Virus record (IMG/VR): IMGVR_UViG_3300044712_000786
Span: 62,001 to 126,000 of that record
Direction: 5' to 3' (one strand)
DNA length: 64,000 nucleotides
Source of the DNA: a virus
Numbering within the stretch: position 1 is the stretch's first letter; each line of letters opens with the position of its first letter. A program made the position numbers and the translations under genes. The notes beneath the pieces are model-generated. The model ran no database searches and was not told the origin of the DNA. It was given only the letters and a program-made list of their open reading frames with translations. Below are positions 23,410 through 30,390 of this stretch, one piece after another.

Positions 23410-23678
23410 ATAAATTCTAGGCTATTAGACTTGCTCCGCTTAGTTATGTATTCCTAAGCATTCTAGCTTCGGGAATTACCCGTCATTATCTAATTCTTTC
23501 CCGCCGAAGGAACAGACAGCATTAACGTAGCTGCCTACACGTTCGAAATTCTGATTGACTTGCGGGGGGTTAAACATAAGCAAGGTAGCTACTCCTCACT
23601 CATGCCGCTTATAGTCGGGATTCCTCCCAATGGGTCTACCCGATTCGCCAGCCGCCAATCAAAGCTGACTTGCTAGCT
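23410..23678 (-). ncRNA. Leader RNA of the tRNA operon, 269 nt
   Basis: Promoter TTGACT (23707-23712), 16-nt spacer, TAGATT (23685-23690) sets the 5' end at 23678. The 269 nt before the first tRNA-like element have no open frame but contain inverted repeats (TCGGG...CCCGA with inner CCCATTGGG; CGGG-TAATT-CCCG; AGCAAG with CTTGCT). It may be a separate structured RNA processed from the tRNAs. Confidence 0.45.
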
Positions 23679-23715
23679 AAATTGAATCTACCAAACTTTT
23701 TTCAGAAGTCAAGCT

Positions 23716-23856
23716 TTAGACTTCGGTATAAGCTACGGTAATATCTACAACCCCATTGCCATACTTCTTCTTAGCTTTCTTTTCAGCTGCATTGTGGGAG
23801 CCAGCTTTAATCAAAGCTATCTCAATTCCATTACAATAAACAATATAGGTCTTCAT
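23716..23856 (-). CDS. Small protein, 46 aa
   Basis: MKTYIVYCNGIEIALIKAGSHNAAEKKAKKK...: beta strand then a Lys/Ala helix. A GAGAGGAAAT ribosome site precedes the ATG, which overlaps the upstream stop (TAATG). Confidence 0.65.
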   Translation of the reverse strand: MKTYIVYCNGIEIALIKAGSHNAAEKKAKKKYGNGVVDITVAYTEV

Positions 23857-24014
23857 TAATTTCCTCTCACGTAAGCTTTTTCTTCTGTCTTGCACTTAGG
23901 GCATTCAAAAGTCATAACGTCATAGCCCTGAAAATCTTCCTCTATGTTGAGGAACTTAACCTTAGCGGCATCGAACCGCTCTTTACATTTGGGACAGGTA
24001 ACGAAGTGTCTCAT
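23856..24014 (-). CDS. Zinc-ribbon small protein, 52 aa
   Basis: CPKCKERF and CPKCKTEE: a classic four-cysteine zinc ribbon. Leaderless promoter TTGACA-N16-TATTCT-N6-ATG. Confidence 0.7.
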   Translation of the reverse strand: MRHFVTCPKCKERFDAAKVKFLNIEEDFQGYDVMTFECPKCKTEEKAYVRGN

Positions 24015-24044
24015 ATCTAAAGAATACAAAACCTTTTTAAATTG

Positions 24045-24236
24045 TCAAGGTCTGTATTTAGTTTCGATGTCCTTTAATTCCTTTTCCTTTTCCGCCTTTC
24101 GCACTAAATACGTTCGCAATATAGTACCGTGATAATCGATTGTCTTATCCAATTCTATAATGTCCCTCTTAAGTTGAGCCCTCTTTTGCTCTATAGAAGT
24201 CCTTACGGCTTTAGGCAGCTTCCAGATTTCAGTCAT
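24045..24236 (-). CDS. Small coiled-coil protein, 63 aa
   Basis: Highly charged helix throughout (RTSIEQKRAQLKRDIIELDK...EKEKELKDI). Overlaps the upstream gene by 4 nt. Unknown partner. Confidence 0.6.
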   Translation of the reverse strand: MTEIWKLPKAVRTSIEQKRAQLKRDIIELDKTIDYHGTILRTYLVRKAEKEKELKDIETKYRP

Positions 24237-24460
24237 ATTTTCCTAAGTGATTTCTTCCAGTCCCCGCCGCTAGGTCCCCCGCATATCTCATATTCATCTC
24301 GTTGGAGACCCCAATAAGACAATAGCATGTCTTCTTCCATTTCTTTGTGAATACGCGGCTTTCTCTTAAACGCGACCCATATACCCCAAGGTTGACGGGC
24401 AAGCCACTTATACCCATTAGGGATTTCTGCGTTAATTAATACAGTCATTAGTCTGCCCAA
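24233..24460 (-). CDS. Small protein, 75 aa
   Basis: Trp/Arg-rich (KWLARQPWGIWVAFKRKPR) with a GGPSGGDWKKS end. Middle gene of a three-gene unit, overlapping both neighbours. Confidence 0.6.
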   Translation of the reverse strand: MGRLMTVLINAEIPNGYKWLARQPWGIWVAFKRKPRIHKEMEEDMLLSYWGLQRDEYEICGGPSGGDWKKSLRKI

Positions 24461-24660
24461 ATTGCGGGAATTGAATGTATGTCTAAATCGCTCGCAAGGA
24501 TAAATCCTTCTATACCCTTAATCTGGATTAATCCCATATAAGGGTCAAGAAAAAGTCCATTGCGAGGACCACTAGGAAAGAAAGCTAAGAACGTCCTAGG
24601 ATTAGTCATCGCATCTGACTGCCTTTCGGCTTCTGCCATTAACTTAGCGAGCGTTTCCAT
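24448..24660 (-). CDS. Small protein, 70 aa
   Basis: Helical start then a beta part with PSGPRNGLFLDPYMGLIQI. Leaderless promoter TTGACT-N16-TATACT-N6-ATG heads this unit. Confidence 0.6.
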   Translation of the reverse strand: METLAKLMAEAERQSDAMTNPRTFLAFFPSGPRNGLFLDPYMGLIQIKGIEGFILASDLDIHSIPAIWAD

Positions 24661-24700
24661 AACCGAAGTATAGAGGGACTTTTTAGAAAGTCAAGCTGGT

Positions 24701-24726
24701 TCAAAAAGAGGGGAGTTTTACCTCCC
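24701..24726 (-). terminator. Intrinsic terminator after DUF932 gene
   Basis: GGGAGG-TAAAA-CTCCCC hairpin followed by TCTTTTTG, 9 nt after the stop. Confidence 0.8.
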
Positions 24727-24734
24727 GTTGTCAC

Positions 24735-25709
24735 TTACGCCACAAGCAAGTCAATCGCTTGCTGTTTGAGCCTTGCCCCACTCCCCAAGAGGATAGAATC
24801 AAAGCGGCTTTCGCCCTTTTCCTTATCGCCCGTCACGCGAATCGAACGGGAGAAATCGGTGAATTCAGTAATCGCGTTCAAGTAATCATAGCGGCTCTCG
24901 CCTACGTTACCCGTTCCCCGCTGAAACAGAGAGATAACTTCCTCCCGCACGTTTTCAGTTCGAGTAGAAACTTCCACTTCCCCAGTTTCCTCGTTAACAG
25001 AAGCGGGAAACAGGACTTCGTTGAACTTGACCGCGTCATCCACGGTCATTTTCTTGGTTTTAAGCATGTTCATCACTTCACCGAGCTTAGTGAAGTAAGC
25101 TTCAGCAATACCAAGCACGCGCTGAGCCTCTTCTTTCTTGCTCTTGTAGTTCTTGGTATGGCGAATCTTAATCTGATTAGTTGCCCCGTCAAGAGCAGCA
25201 GTCAGAGTATTCTGACAAACTACGCGCACCGCAACATGTTGCATCCAAACACCATGGGAACCATCATGGGCGGTGACCAAAAGCACCCACTGTTCATGCT
25301 TGTCAGTCGAGTCAACATAGACCGTATTAGGCAGCTTTGCCATAATCCAAATCTTGCGCCCGTCATGCAAGGCACCCGCAGTCTCATAGATTGCCTGCCC
25401 CGCACCAACAACTTCGTCAAAGAACCCGAAGGCATCCGCGTTCTGAATGACAGTGTAGCGATTCTTCACCACACCAAGGGGGAAATTGTTGTCGCAACGA
25501 ACGACAGCTTTATAATCCCTCAACTCGATGTCCTGCCCCTTGACAGTGAGGGGACGCTTCTCAACTTGCCAATCCAAATGTGCATGTTGAATTGCTTCGG
25601 CAGCAGTGGCAAGCCCTTCGATGACTTGTCCCTGCCCGTGCCAAGGCACTTGGCGATTACCACTGAACATTTCCGTTACTCCGTTTACGACTGATAGATT
25701 TGCGCTCAT
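24735..25709 (-). CDS. DUF932-family protein, 324 aa
   Basis: Matches the phage/plasmid DUF932 (LGT_TIGR03299-like) family: N-terminal PWHGQGQVIEG, DWQVEKRPL, NFPLGVVKNRYTVIQN and FFDEVVGAGQAIYETAGALHDGRKIW. Function of the family is unproven; it is often highly expressed early. GC and codon use look higher than in neighbours. Unlike most genes here it has a 27-nt A-rich leader (promoter TTGCAA-N16-TAAGAT), shared in part with 29788-30039. Confidence 0.85.
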   Translation of the reverse strand: MSANLSVVNGVTEMFSGNRQVPWHGQGQVIEGLATAAEAIQHAHLDWQVEKRPLTVKGQDIELRDYKAVVRCDNNFPLGVVKNRYTVIQNADAFGFFDEVVGAGQAIYETAGALHDGRKIWIMAKLPNTVYVDSTDKHEQWVLLVTAHDGSHGVWMQHVAVRVVCQNTLTAALDGATNQIKIRHTKNYKSKKEEAQRVLGIAEAYFTKLGEVMNMLKTKKMTVDDAVKFNEVLFPASVNEETGEVEVSTRTENVREEVISLFQRGTGNVGESRYDYLNAITEFTDFSRSIRVTGDKEKGESRFDSILLGSGARLKQQAIDLLVA

Positions 25710-25770
25710 ATTGTTTTTTGTTTAATTGTTTACTACTCTCTAATCTTAAACAATCTTTTTGAAATTGCAA
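25710..25770 (-). promoter_or_regulatory. Leadered promoter of DUF932 gene
   Basis: TTGCAA, 16-nt spacer with CAAAAAGATT, TAAGAT, then a leader beginning GTAGTAAACAATTAAACAAA. The leader start GTAGT..AACAAT.AAACAAA recurs before 30039. Confidence 0.55.
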
Positions 25771-25778
25771 GAGGTTTT

Positions 25779-26012
25779 TTACTTAAATCCAATTCGATTT
25801 GACTTCGGGGGTTCGTCCCGCACTTCCATCACAACATTAGGACTGAAATCCCAGATAAAGCCTTGATGCCCATAGGTTTTCACAAACTCGCGCATTTTAG
25901 TGTGACACAATGCTGCCAACTCCAATATCTCAAAGCCTAGCTTAATTTGCTTTTCACTAGTCTCGTGAGGCGAAACTAAACGGTATTTGTTATCTTTTTC
26001 GGCGATATACAT
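25779..26012 (-). CDS. Hypothetical protein, 77 aa
   Basis: MYIAEKDNKYRLVSPHETSEKQ... with a helix and a DFSPNVVMEVRDEPP end. Promoter TTGACT-N16-TAGTTT; a GTTTTGAAC/GTTCAAAAC palindrome fills its leader between -10 and ATG, an operator-like position. Confidence 0.6.
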   Translation of the reverse strand: MYIAEKDNKYRLVSPHETSEKQIKLGFEILELAALCHTKMREFVKTYGHQGFIWDFSPNVVMEVRDEPPKSNRIGFK

Positions 26013-26014
26013 AT

Positions 26015-26034
26015 GTTTTGAACAAGTTCAAAAC
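26015..26034. promoter_or_regulatory. Palindromic operator-like site
   Basis: Nine-base arms GTTTTGAAC and GTTCAAAAC around an AA centre, overlapping the start of transcription of 25779-26012. Related sites at 27045-27062 and 18582-18597. Confidence 0.5.
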
Positions 26035-26054
26035 TAATCAGTCTTTTTAAGAAG

Positions 26055-26435
26055 TCAAGCCTTCTCGAAGACAAAGCTTCTATTTCCTTTATCGTTAATG
26101 AAAGCAAGTGCTTTATCAGCATCATCAAAGATAGGGAACCAGTCAGGGTCATTGTCATCGCAGTAGAAACTCTTTTGCACCCTGAACTTATATTTCTTAG
26201 CTTCTAATTCAGCTAAAGATAAGCTCTTATATATTTGCTGAGTAACCCAGTATTCCACAATGGGTTCAGGACCGAATACAACATGAGCTAATTCGGCCAT
26301 GGTCTTATGTCTGGAGTTACCGAAGCGCCTCCAATAAGTTCTCTCATGCAAGATAGGCTCCCCCTCAGGGGTGACATAGTTTGCTGCTTCCCAACCCCGA
26401 CCAGCAAATACAGGTTCGCTATGTAATTCTATCAT
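26055..26435 (-). CDS. Hypothetical protein, 126 aa
   Basis: N-terminal half rich in aromatic residues (WEAANYVTPEGEPILHERTYWRRFGN), C-terminal half helical with DDADKALAFINDKG. No family recognised. Leaderless promoter TTGACT-N16-TATTCT-N6-ATG. Confidence 0.6.
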   Translation of the reverse strand: MIELHSEPVFAGRGWEAANYVTPEGEPILHERTYWRRFGNSRHKTMAELAHVVFGPEPIVEYWVTQQIYKSLSLAELEAKKYKFRVQKSFYCDDNDPDWFPIFDDADKALAFINDKGNRSFVFEKA

Positions 26436-26484
26436 ATTTCGAGAATAGAGAGATTTTTTAAGAAGTCAACATTAGTTCAAAACG

Positions 26485-26739
26485 AAAAAACCCCGCCAGT
26501 TTCCCAGCGGGGTAAATACCCTTGGTTCAGGTCATGACTCCCGAAGCAAGGTTATCTCAGGCAGCATCCAAGGCGAGATATCCAACATCGCCTTCATGGG
26601 TTAGCCGTTGGCGGCTGGGTCTGCCATATTGAAAATGATGGGTGGTTCAGCCCGAGTCTCTACAACCTAGGTCAATGGCCACTTCCCTAGAATTGCTGCA
26701 TGGTTTCAACAGCCGATTTATGCTATCTTTGCGCCACCC
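26485..26739 (-). ncRNA. Structured non-coding RNA B, 255 nt
   Basis: Promoter TTGACA-N16-TAGACT places the 5' end at G26739 (GGGTGGCGC...). A strong terminator (CCCCGC/GCGGGG, six T) ends it at 26485. No open frame of note. The 5' GGGTGG can pair with an internal CCACCC about 90 nt on. It shares the 12-mer GCGCAAAGATAG with RNA C. No known RNA family recognised. Confidence 0.7.
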
Positions 26740-26769
26740 AAAGACAGTCTAGCAAGTATTTTTCCGTTG

Positions 26770-27006
26770 TCAACCTCGAAACAATCCGAAAAGAATAAGC
26801 AGTCCTATTATAATCCAGCCTATGATATTTAGGCCAGCACCTAAACCCTTGGCTTGATTCAGAAAATCTTTAGCGTTATCGGACATCCGAGGATTATCCG
26901 TTACCGTTATACGCCATTTCTCCTTGTCAGATAAAGGTCTAGGCGTAACAGATTTCTTATATTTCTCTGCCATTTCCCTAGCGAATTGTCGTTCGCCTTC
27001 TGTCAT
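26770..27006 (-). CDS. Small tail-anchored membrane protein, 78 aa
   Basis: Charged helical N-terminal part and a C-terminal membrane helix (GLNIIGWIIIGLLILFGLF). Start at the second ATG (27006), 7 nt after the TAGCAT box; the first ATG overlaps the -10. A perfect 18-bp palindrome lies just upstream of the -35. Confidence 0.65.
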   Translation of the reverse strand: MTEGERQFAREMAEKYKKSVTPRPLSDKEKWRITVTDNPRMSDNAKDFLNQAKGLGAGLNIIGWIIIGLLILFGLFRG

Positions 27007-27044
27007 ACCCACCATGCTACATTAAATTTTAAAATTGTCAACTC

Positions 27045-27062
27045 GTTTGAACTAGTTCAAAC
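27045..27062. promoter_or_regulatory. Perfect palindrome GTTTGAACTAGTTCAAAC
   Basis: Eighteen-base perfect palindrome between the terminator of RNA C and the -35 box of 26770-27006. Same core as the site at 26015-26034. Confidence 0.5.
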
Positions 27063-27353
27063 AAAAGGACCCCCGACAGGGTAATTACTCCCATCGGGGG
27101 TTTTGGCCTATCTATCTTTGCGCGAAGACCTTTCAGCCAGTGTTATTAGGCGTTTTCTCGCCCGTCCATTCCCCTCATAACGCATCGAGCTAAGGACGCT
27201 ACGGCATCGCGGGTTATCTTTCGGACTTTTCTCTTCACAGTGCGGCAACCATGACCTTCAGGAAGTTTTTTGTTTGCATTTTAACAAGAACCTATAGTGC
27301 TCTCATCGGGCCGCTAGAGAATCATATCTCGTTTCCCATGCCATTGCTGGCAC
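27063..27353 (-). ncRNA. Structured non-coding RNA C, about 291 nt
   Basis: Promoter TTGACT (27382-27387), 16 nt, TAGATT (27360-27365) gives a 5' end at G27353. Terminator ACCCCCGA...TCGGGGGT near 27069-27101 ends it. The 5' GTGCCAGC-AATGGCAT start forms a small hairpin, and an internal AGAGAAAAGTCCG faintly recalls RNase P region CR-I, without the other conserved parts. Shares GCGCAAAGATAG with RNA B. No credible open frame. Confidence 0.65.
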
Positions 27354-27369
27354 ATCCTAAATCTATCAG

Positions 27370-27657
27370 TTATTTTCCAACAGTCAAGCCCCACTTCAGC
27401 AATTCTTGCCACGAATCAAACTCAAAAATCTTAAATGCACCATTTTCGAGGAGCATTGTCGCAAGGCCCTGAATAGACGGCGAGGTAAATGCAGACCAAC
27501 TATTACCCGTGGTTAAATAATAAAAGCAGAAGGCTTTGTATTCTGTCCCGTTGTGGGTAATAAAACCCGCACGAGAATCCGTAGTAACCCCGTAATATTT
27601 GTCAGTGGAGACTTTATCGGGGGTGATTTCGACACATGCTTTAACAACTTGTTTCAT
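27370..27657 (-). CDS. Hypothetical protein, 95 aa
   Basis: Alpha/beta with Tyr-rich TEYKAFCFYYLTTGNSW centre. Leaderless promoter TTGACT-N16-TACTAT-N6-ATG. Ends L-T-V-G-K-stop, encoded by the TTGACTGTTGGAAAATAA of RNA C's promoter. Confidence 0.6.
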   Translation of the reverse strand: MKQVVKACVEITPDKVSTDKYYGVTTDSRAGFITHNGTEYKAFCFYYLTTGNSWSAFTSPSIQGLATMLLENGAFKIFEFDSWQELLKWGLTVGK

Positions 27658-27673
27658 ATTTGAATAGTATCTA

Positions 27674-27844
27674 TTATTTTCCTTCAGTCAACTCTTTAAT
27701 GCAGAAAGGGCAACCCCCTTCGCGCCGTTCTCGCTTGCTGCGAGGCACACCGACAACAACATGTCGAATGCGCAAATTTTCATCTGATTTGGTTAGATAG
27801 CGCCCGTGTTTCAGGCAGCTTACTTCGTAGAATTTAGGACTCAT
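27674..27844 (-). CDS. Small zinc-binding protein, 56 aa
   Basis: C10-L-K-H and GGCPFCIKE near the end give a possible zinc site; Arg-rich between. Ends L-T-E-G-K-stop inside the next promoter (TTGACTGAAGGAAAATAA). Overlaps the upstream stop (ATGA). Confidence 0.6.
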   Translation of the reverse strand: MSPKFYEVSCLKHGRYLTKSDENLRIRHVVVGVPRSKRERREGGCPFCIKELTEGK

Positions 27845-28155
27845 AAATGTTTTCCTTTATAAACAGCTTTATATTTTTCAAGATACGCTATAGCTTTTTC
27901 GGGGGTTGTTACGTATCTATTTTCCTCGCAACACCATGCGCTGAAGGAGTCTCCAAACAATCCCAACAGAGCACATTCAGGACCGAGGATAGCAACCACA
28001 AATCTGGTTAACGTATTTCCAAAATAAGCTTCGAATATCGCCCCCGATTGGAAATTTGTCCGAATATCCTTTTTCCTTTCAGCAAGTATATTTGATATCT
28101 CGTCAAATTCAACGGGATGTCCCGCAGCCCAATCTAGGATTGTCTCTTTAGTCAT
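27841..28155 (-). CDS. Hypothetical protein, 104 aa
   Basis: Helical N-terminus, beta centre (RFVVAILGPECALLGLFGDSF), helical C-terminus. Leaderless promoter TTGACA-N16-TAGAAT-N6-ATG that lies inside the coding end of 28148-28390. Confidence 0.6.
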   Translation of the reverse strand: MTKETILDWAAGHPVEFDEISNILAERKKDIRTNFQSGAIFEAYFGNTLTRFVVAILGPECALLGLFGDSFSAWCCEENRYVTTPEKAIAYLEKYKAVYKGKHL

Positions 28156-28390
28156 ATCTCGATTCTATATTACTTTTTGAATGTGTCAATACCCATTTCT
28201 TAGCTCGCTTTAGATAACTATCAAAGTATCCCTTATCTTCGTTATCTACTCTCTGACCACAGTTGGGGCAAATACCGAAGTTCTTATAACCAAACAAGGC
28301 CGCTTGTATTTCCCCCTCAGTGTCACTACCCCAATACTGTTTACATACGGGACACTCTAATGCTAGCTTTAACGATAAAGAAAGGCTCAT
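28148..28390 (-). CDS. Zinc-ribbon protein, 80 aa
   Basis: CPVCKQYWG and CPNCGQRV form a zinc ribbon. The last 15 codons span an entire promoter for the next gene. Start overlaps the 43-aa gene upstream (ATGA). Confidence 0.65.
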   Translation of the reverse strand: MSLSLSLKLALECPVCKQYWGSDTEGEIQAALFGYKNFGICPNCGQRVDNEDKGYFDSYLKRAKKWVLTHSKSNIESRYD

Positions 28391-28518
28391 TTGCTTCTCA
28401 CTACATAACTTCCATCTGATTTCTTAAAGATATAGCCAATCACCTTCCTATTAGACCAGATAAAGATGAAATGACTATAACCGAGAAAGCCAGCGTAATT
28501 ATGTTCGAATTCAATCAT
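28387..28518 (-). CDS. Small beta protein, 43 aa
   Basis: MIEFEHNYAGFLGYSHFIFIWSN...YVVRSK: short beta-sheet-like protein. Overlaps both neighbours by a few bases. Confidence 0.6.
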   Translation of the reverse strand: MIEFEHNYAGFLGYSHFIFIWSNRKVIGYIFKKSDGSYVVRSK

Positions 28519-28735
28519 TCAGCCGAGAGATATTAGCCCTTGCCAGCCCATCGATGGCACCGTTTTTCAGGCCCCGTTTGATAGCACCCGCTAAGATAGC
28601 TGCAATCTTATGAGCCGTCTCCGCGCCACCTTTAGCTTCCGAGATAAGTGAGAAGCCATCTTTCTTGAAGTGCCATTTCCGAAAAGTAGGACTGAATTGA
28701 AATTCGATATCTTTGATTTTGTAAGTTTTAGCCAT
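28511..28735 (-). CDS. Hypothetical protein, 74 aa
   Basis: Beta hairpin start (YKIKDIEFQFSPTFRKWHF) then an Ala/Gly-rich helix. Leaderless promoter TTGACA-N16-TATCCT-N6-ATG heads this unit. Confidence 0.6.
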   Translation of the reverse strand: MAKTYKIKDIEFQFSPTFRKWHFKKDGFSLISEAKGGAETAHKIAAILAGAIKRGLKNGAIDGLARANISRLND

Positions 28736-28758
28736 AGCTCAAGGATAGATAGCTTTTT

Positions 28759-28998
28759 TCAGATGTCAACACTATTACCATCCTTGTCTAACCTAAAGAA
28801 CTCGGGTTGACTTCCCGCGTCGATTAGATTATCAGCAGCCTCTTTAGGGGTAAGCTCTTGAACACTAGAAACGTCAAATGTATGCAAGACAGATGTTTCA
28901 TTTACTTCCCTAGCAATATCTTCTAGGTCTATATTAGAGATATCTTCCTCGCTTAAAATGATAAGCTTGAATTCGGTTTTGTAGTATTTTTTAGCCAT
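28759..28998 (-). CDS. Hypothetical protein, 79 aa
   Basis: Acidic protein, beta strand then helices (EEDISNIDLEDIAREVNE). Leaderless promoter TTGACT-N16-TAGTAT-N6-ATG. Confidence 0.6.
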   Translation of the reverse strand: MAKKYYKTEFKLIILSEEDISNIDLEDIAREVNETSVLHTFDVSSVQELTPKEAADNLIDAGSQPEFFRLDKDGNSVDI

Positions 28999-29086
28999 GT
29001 CCTAATACTAGCTGGACTTTTTAGGAAGTCAAGCCCAACGCCGCTTTTGAATTTCCCTTTTCTAAAAGTCACATGTAATACTTTAT

Positions 29087-29770
29087 GTGATATCTCTTTA
29101 TACTGAAGAAGAACTTCTAAATTCTAAACGAGGAACTAAACTAAAGCTTAGATGCGAGCACTGCCTTAAGGAGTTTTATGTAATGGCGTCTGTAGTAAAA
29201 CAGAAATTAATGGGAAAAAAAAGATGGGAAAAGAAACTCCGTTTTTGTTCTCAAGATTGTTCCTATTTAGGCCAAAGAAAAAGAATAAAGACTAATTGCA
29301 AACAGTGTGGAAAAGATATGGATATATGGCCATGCGACCTAAAGACACATATTAATCAATTTTGCTCTCAAAGTTGCTCTGCCAAACACCGAAATGCTCA
29401 TAAAACTTGGGGCTCAACCCGTTCTAAATTAGAGATTTATATTGAAAAATGCCTCACCGAAATTTATCCCAAGTTAGAAATACATTATAACAAGACTTCT
29501 GCAATTGGCTCAGAGCTAGATATTTATATTCCGTCTTTGCGGCTAGCTTTCGAACTAAACGGGATATTTCATTACGAACCAATTCACGGAGACAAAACCC
29601 TTCAAAGAATGCAAAATAACGACCAAAGGAAGTATCATGCTTGCATTGAAAATAGTATAAGTCTCTGTATTATCGATTCGTCTTCTCTGAAATATTTCAA
29701 GGAAGAGCGTGCAAAGCCCTTCCTTAAAATCATTACTGATTTGATAAATGGGAAACTGGGGTCAGGGTGA
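29087..29770 (+). CDS. Free-standing homing endonuclease, EDxHD/VSR type, 227 aa
   Basis: Two N-terminal zinc ribbons (CEHCLKEF..CSQDC; CKQCGKDM..CSQSC at residues about 23-103) followed by a VSR-like nuclease: SKLEIYIEKCL, SELDIYIPSLRLAFELNGIFHYE, with the acidic and histidine residues of the EDxHD core. Such enzymes cut alleles lacking them and spread their own gene. The only plus-strand gene in this region. Start is a GTG at 29087 just after a TAATAC box; no better start is visible. Confidence 0.8.
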   Translation: MISLYTEEELLNSKRGTKLKLRCEHCLKEFYVMASVVKQKLMGKKRWEKKLRFCSQDCSYLGQRKRIKTNCKQCGKDMDIWPCDLKTHINQFCSQSCSAKHRNAHKTWGSTRSKLEIYIEKCLTEIYPKLEIHYNKTSAIGSELDIYIPSLRLAFELNGIFHYEPIHGDKTLQRMQNNDQRKYHACIENSISLCIIDSSSLKYFKEERAKPFLKIITDLINGKLGSG

Positions 29771-29781
29771 CTGAACCCCAG
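29756..29781. terminator. Convergent hairpin between homing endonuclease and 29788 gene
   Basis: CTGGGGT(T)CAG/CTGA-CCCCAG stem shared by both converging genes; T tracts are weak on both sides (TTTCCC; CTTTGATT). Confidence 0.5.
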
Positions 29782-29787
29782 CTTTGA

Positions 29788-30039
29788 TTATGCCGCTACA
29801 GCGGTAGGCGCAACGGGCGCGGACGTAGCTGCGGCAGCAGCAGCCTTCGCTTCGTGATACTTGCGCCAGCGACGTTTCTGGGCTTGCCCAATCTTCGCTT
29901 TCGCCGCATCGCTCATACCGCTCTTCGTGACTTCAACCGTTCCGCCGAGGATACCCTGAAGGCGAACCTTAAGAGTCTCGATTTGCTTGGCGAGTTCCGC
30001 CGCTTCCGTAAGTTGCTGACTTGTCAATACTGTTTCCAT
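29788..30039 (-). CDS. Small basic helical protein with Ala tail, 83 aa
   Basis: Helical start, then MSDAAKAKIGQAQKRRW, a basic motif seen in bacterial small DNA-binding-like proteins, and a C-terminal Ala/Pro/Val tail. Ribosome site AAAGG before the ATG and a 30-nt leader beginning GTAGTTAAACAAT, similar to that of the DUF932 gene; promoter TTGACT-N16-TAGATT. Codon use is GC-richer than its neighbours, suggesting high expression or recent gain. Confidence 0.65.
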   Translation of the reverse strand: METVLTSQQLTEAAELAKQIETLKVRLQGILGGTVEVTKSGMSDAAKAKIGQAQKRRWRKYHEAKAAAAAATSAPVAPTAVAA

Positions 30040-30123
30040 ATTACCTTTCGTTTTGTTTATTGTTTAACTACATCCCCAATCTACTACCTTTTTTTAATAA
30101 GTCAACAAACTCTTTTTTACTAG

Positions 30124-30390
30124 CTAACTCGTTGTTACTGACTTCTTTGTAGCCTTTCCTATTAGATGACCAAGAGGAATTTGTTCCCCGATTAGGTGAT
30201 TTTCAGAACCAGCATCCCTAAGAACATAGCCATAGTTATTGACTTCAGCCGTGTCATCCCCTTGGATAAGAAGGACATTTGCCTTGTCAGTGCGCTTAGC
30301 TCCTTTGTTCTTACAGTTTTGGGCAGCTTCATGCAGTGTTTTGCCCCTTCCCCAGTAACCCATTACTATCACGATAATTGTATATTTCAT
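30124..30390 (-). CDS. Hypothetical protein, 88 aa
   Basis: MKYTIIVIVMGYWGRGKTLHEAAQNCKNKG: a beta strand and a GKT-like turn that is too short to be a real P-loop. Paralogue-like to 31168-31422 (same G-x-G-K-T-x-H-E-A order). Start overlaps the Gp88-like stop by 4 nt. Confidence 0.6.
   Translation of the reverse strand: MKYTIIVIVMGYWGRGKTLHEAAQNCKNKGAKRTDKANVLLIQGDDTAEVNNYGYVLRDAGSENHLIGEQIPLGHLIGKATKKSVTTS

Noticed and set aside
23222-23678. tmRNA
   Set aside because: An ATTCGACGG string and tRNA-like ends suggested it, but there is no plausible tag frame ending in Ala-Ala, and a canonical D stem is present.
24759-25694. Plus-strand open frame of 311 codons
   Set aside because: Runs antisense to the whole DUF932 gene, has no promoter or ribosome site, and arises from that gene's GC-richer codon use.
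27063-27353. RNase P RNA
   Set aside because: Only one short stretch resembles region CR-I; the length and the rest of the conserved core do not fit.
29087-29770. Very short patch repair (Vsr) mismatch endonuclease
   Set aside because: The nuclease core resembles Vsr, but two N-terminal zinc ribbons, lack of a cognate cytosine methyltransferase and opposed orientation fit a homing endonuclease better.
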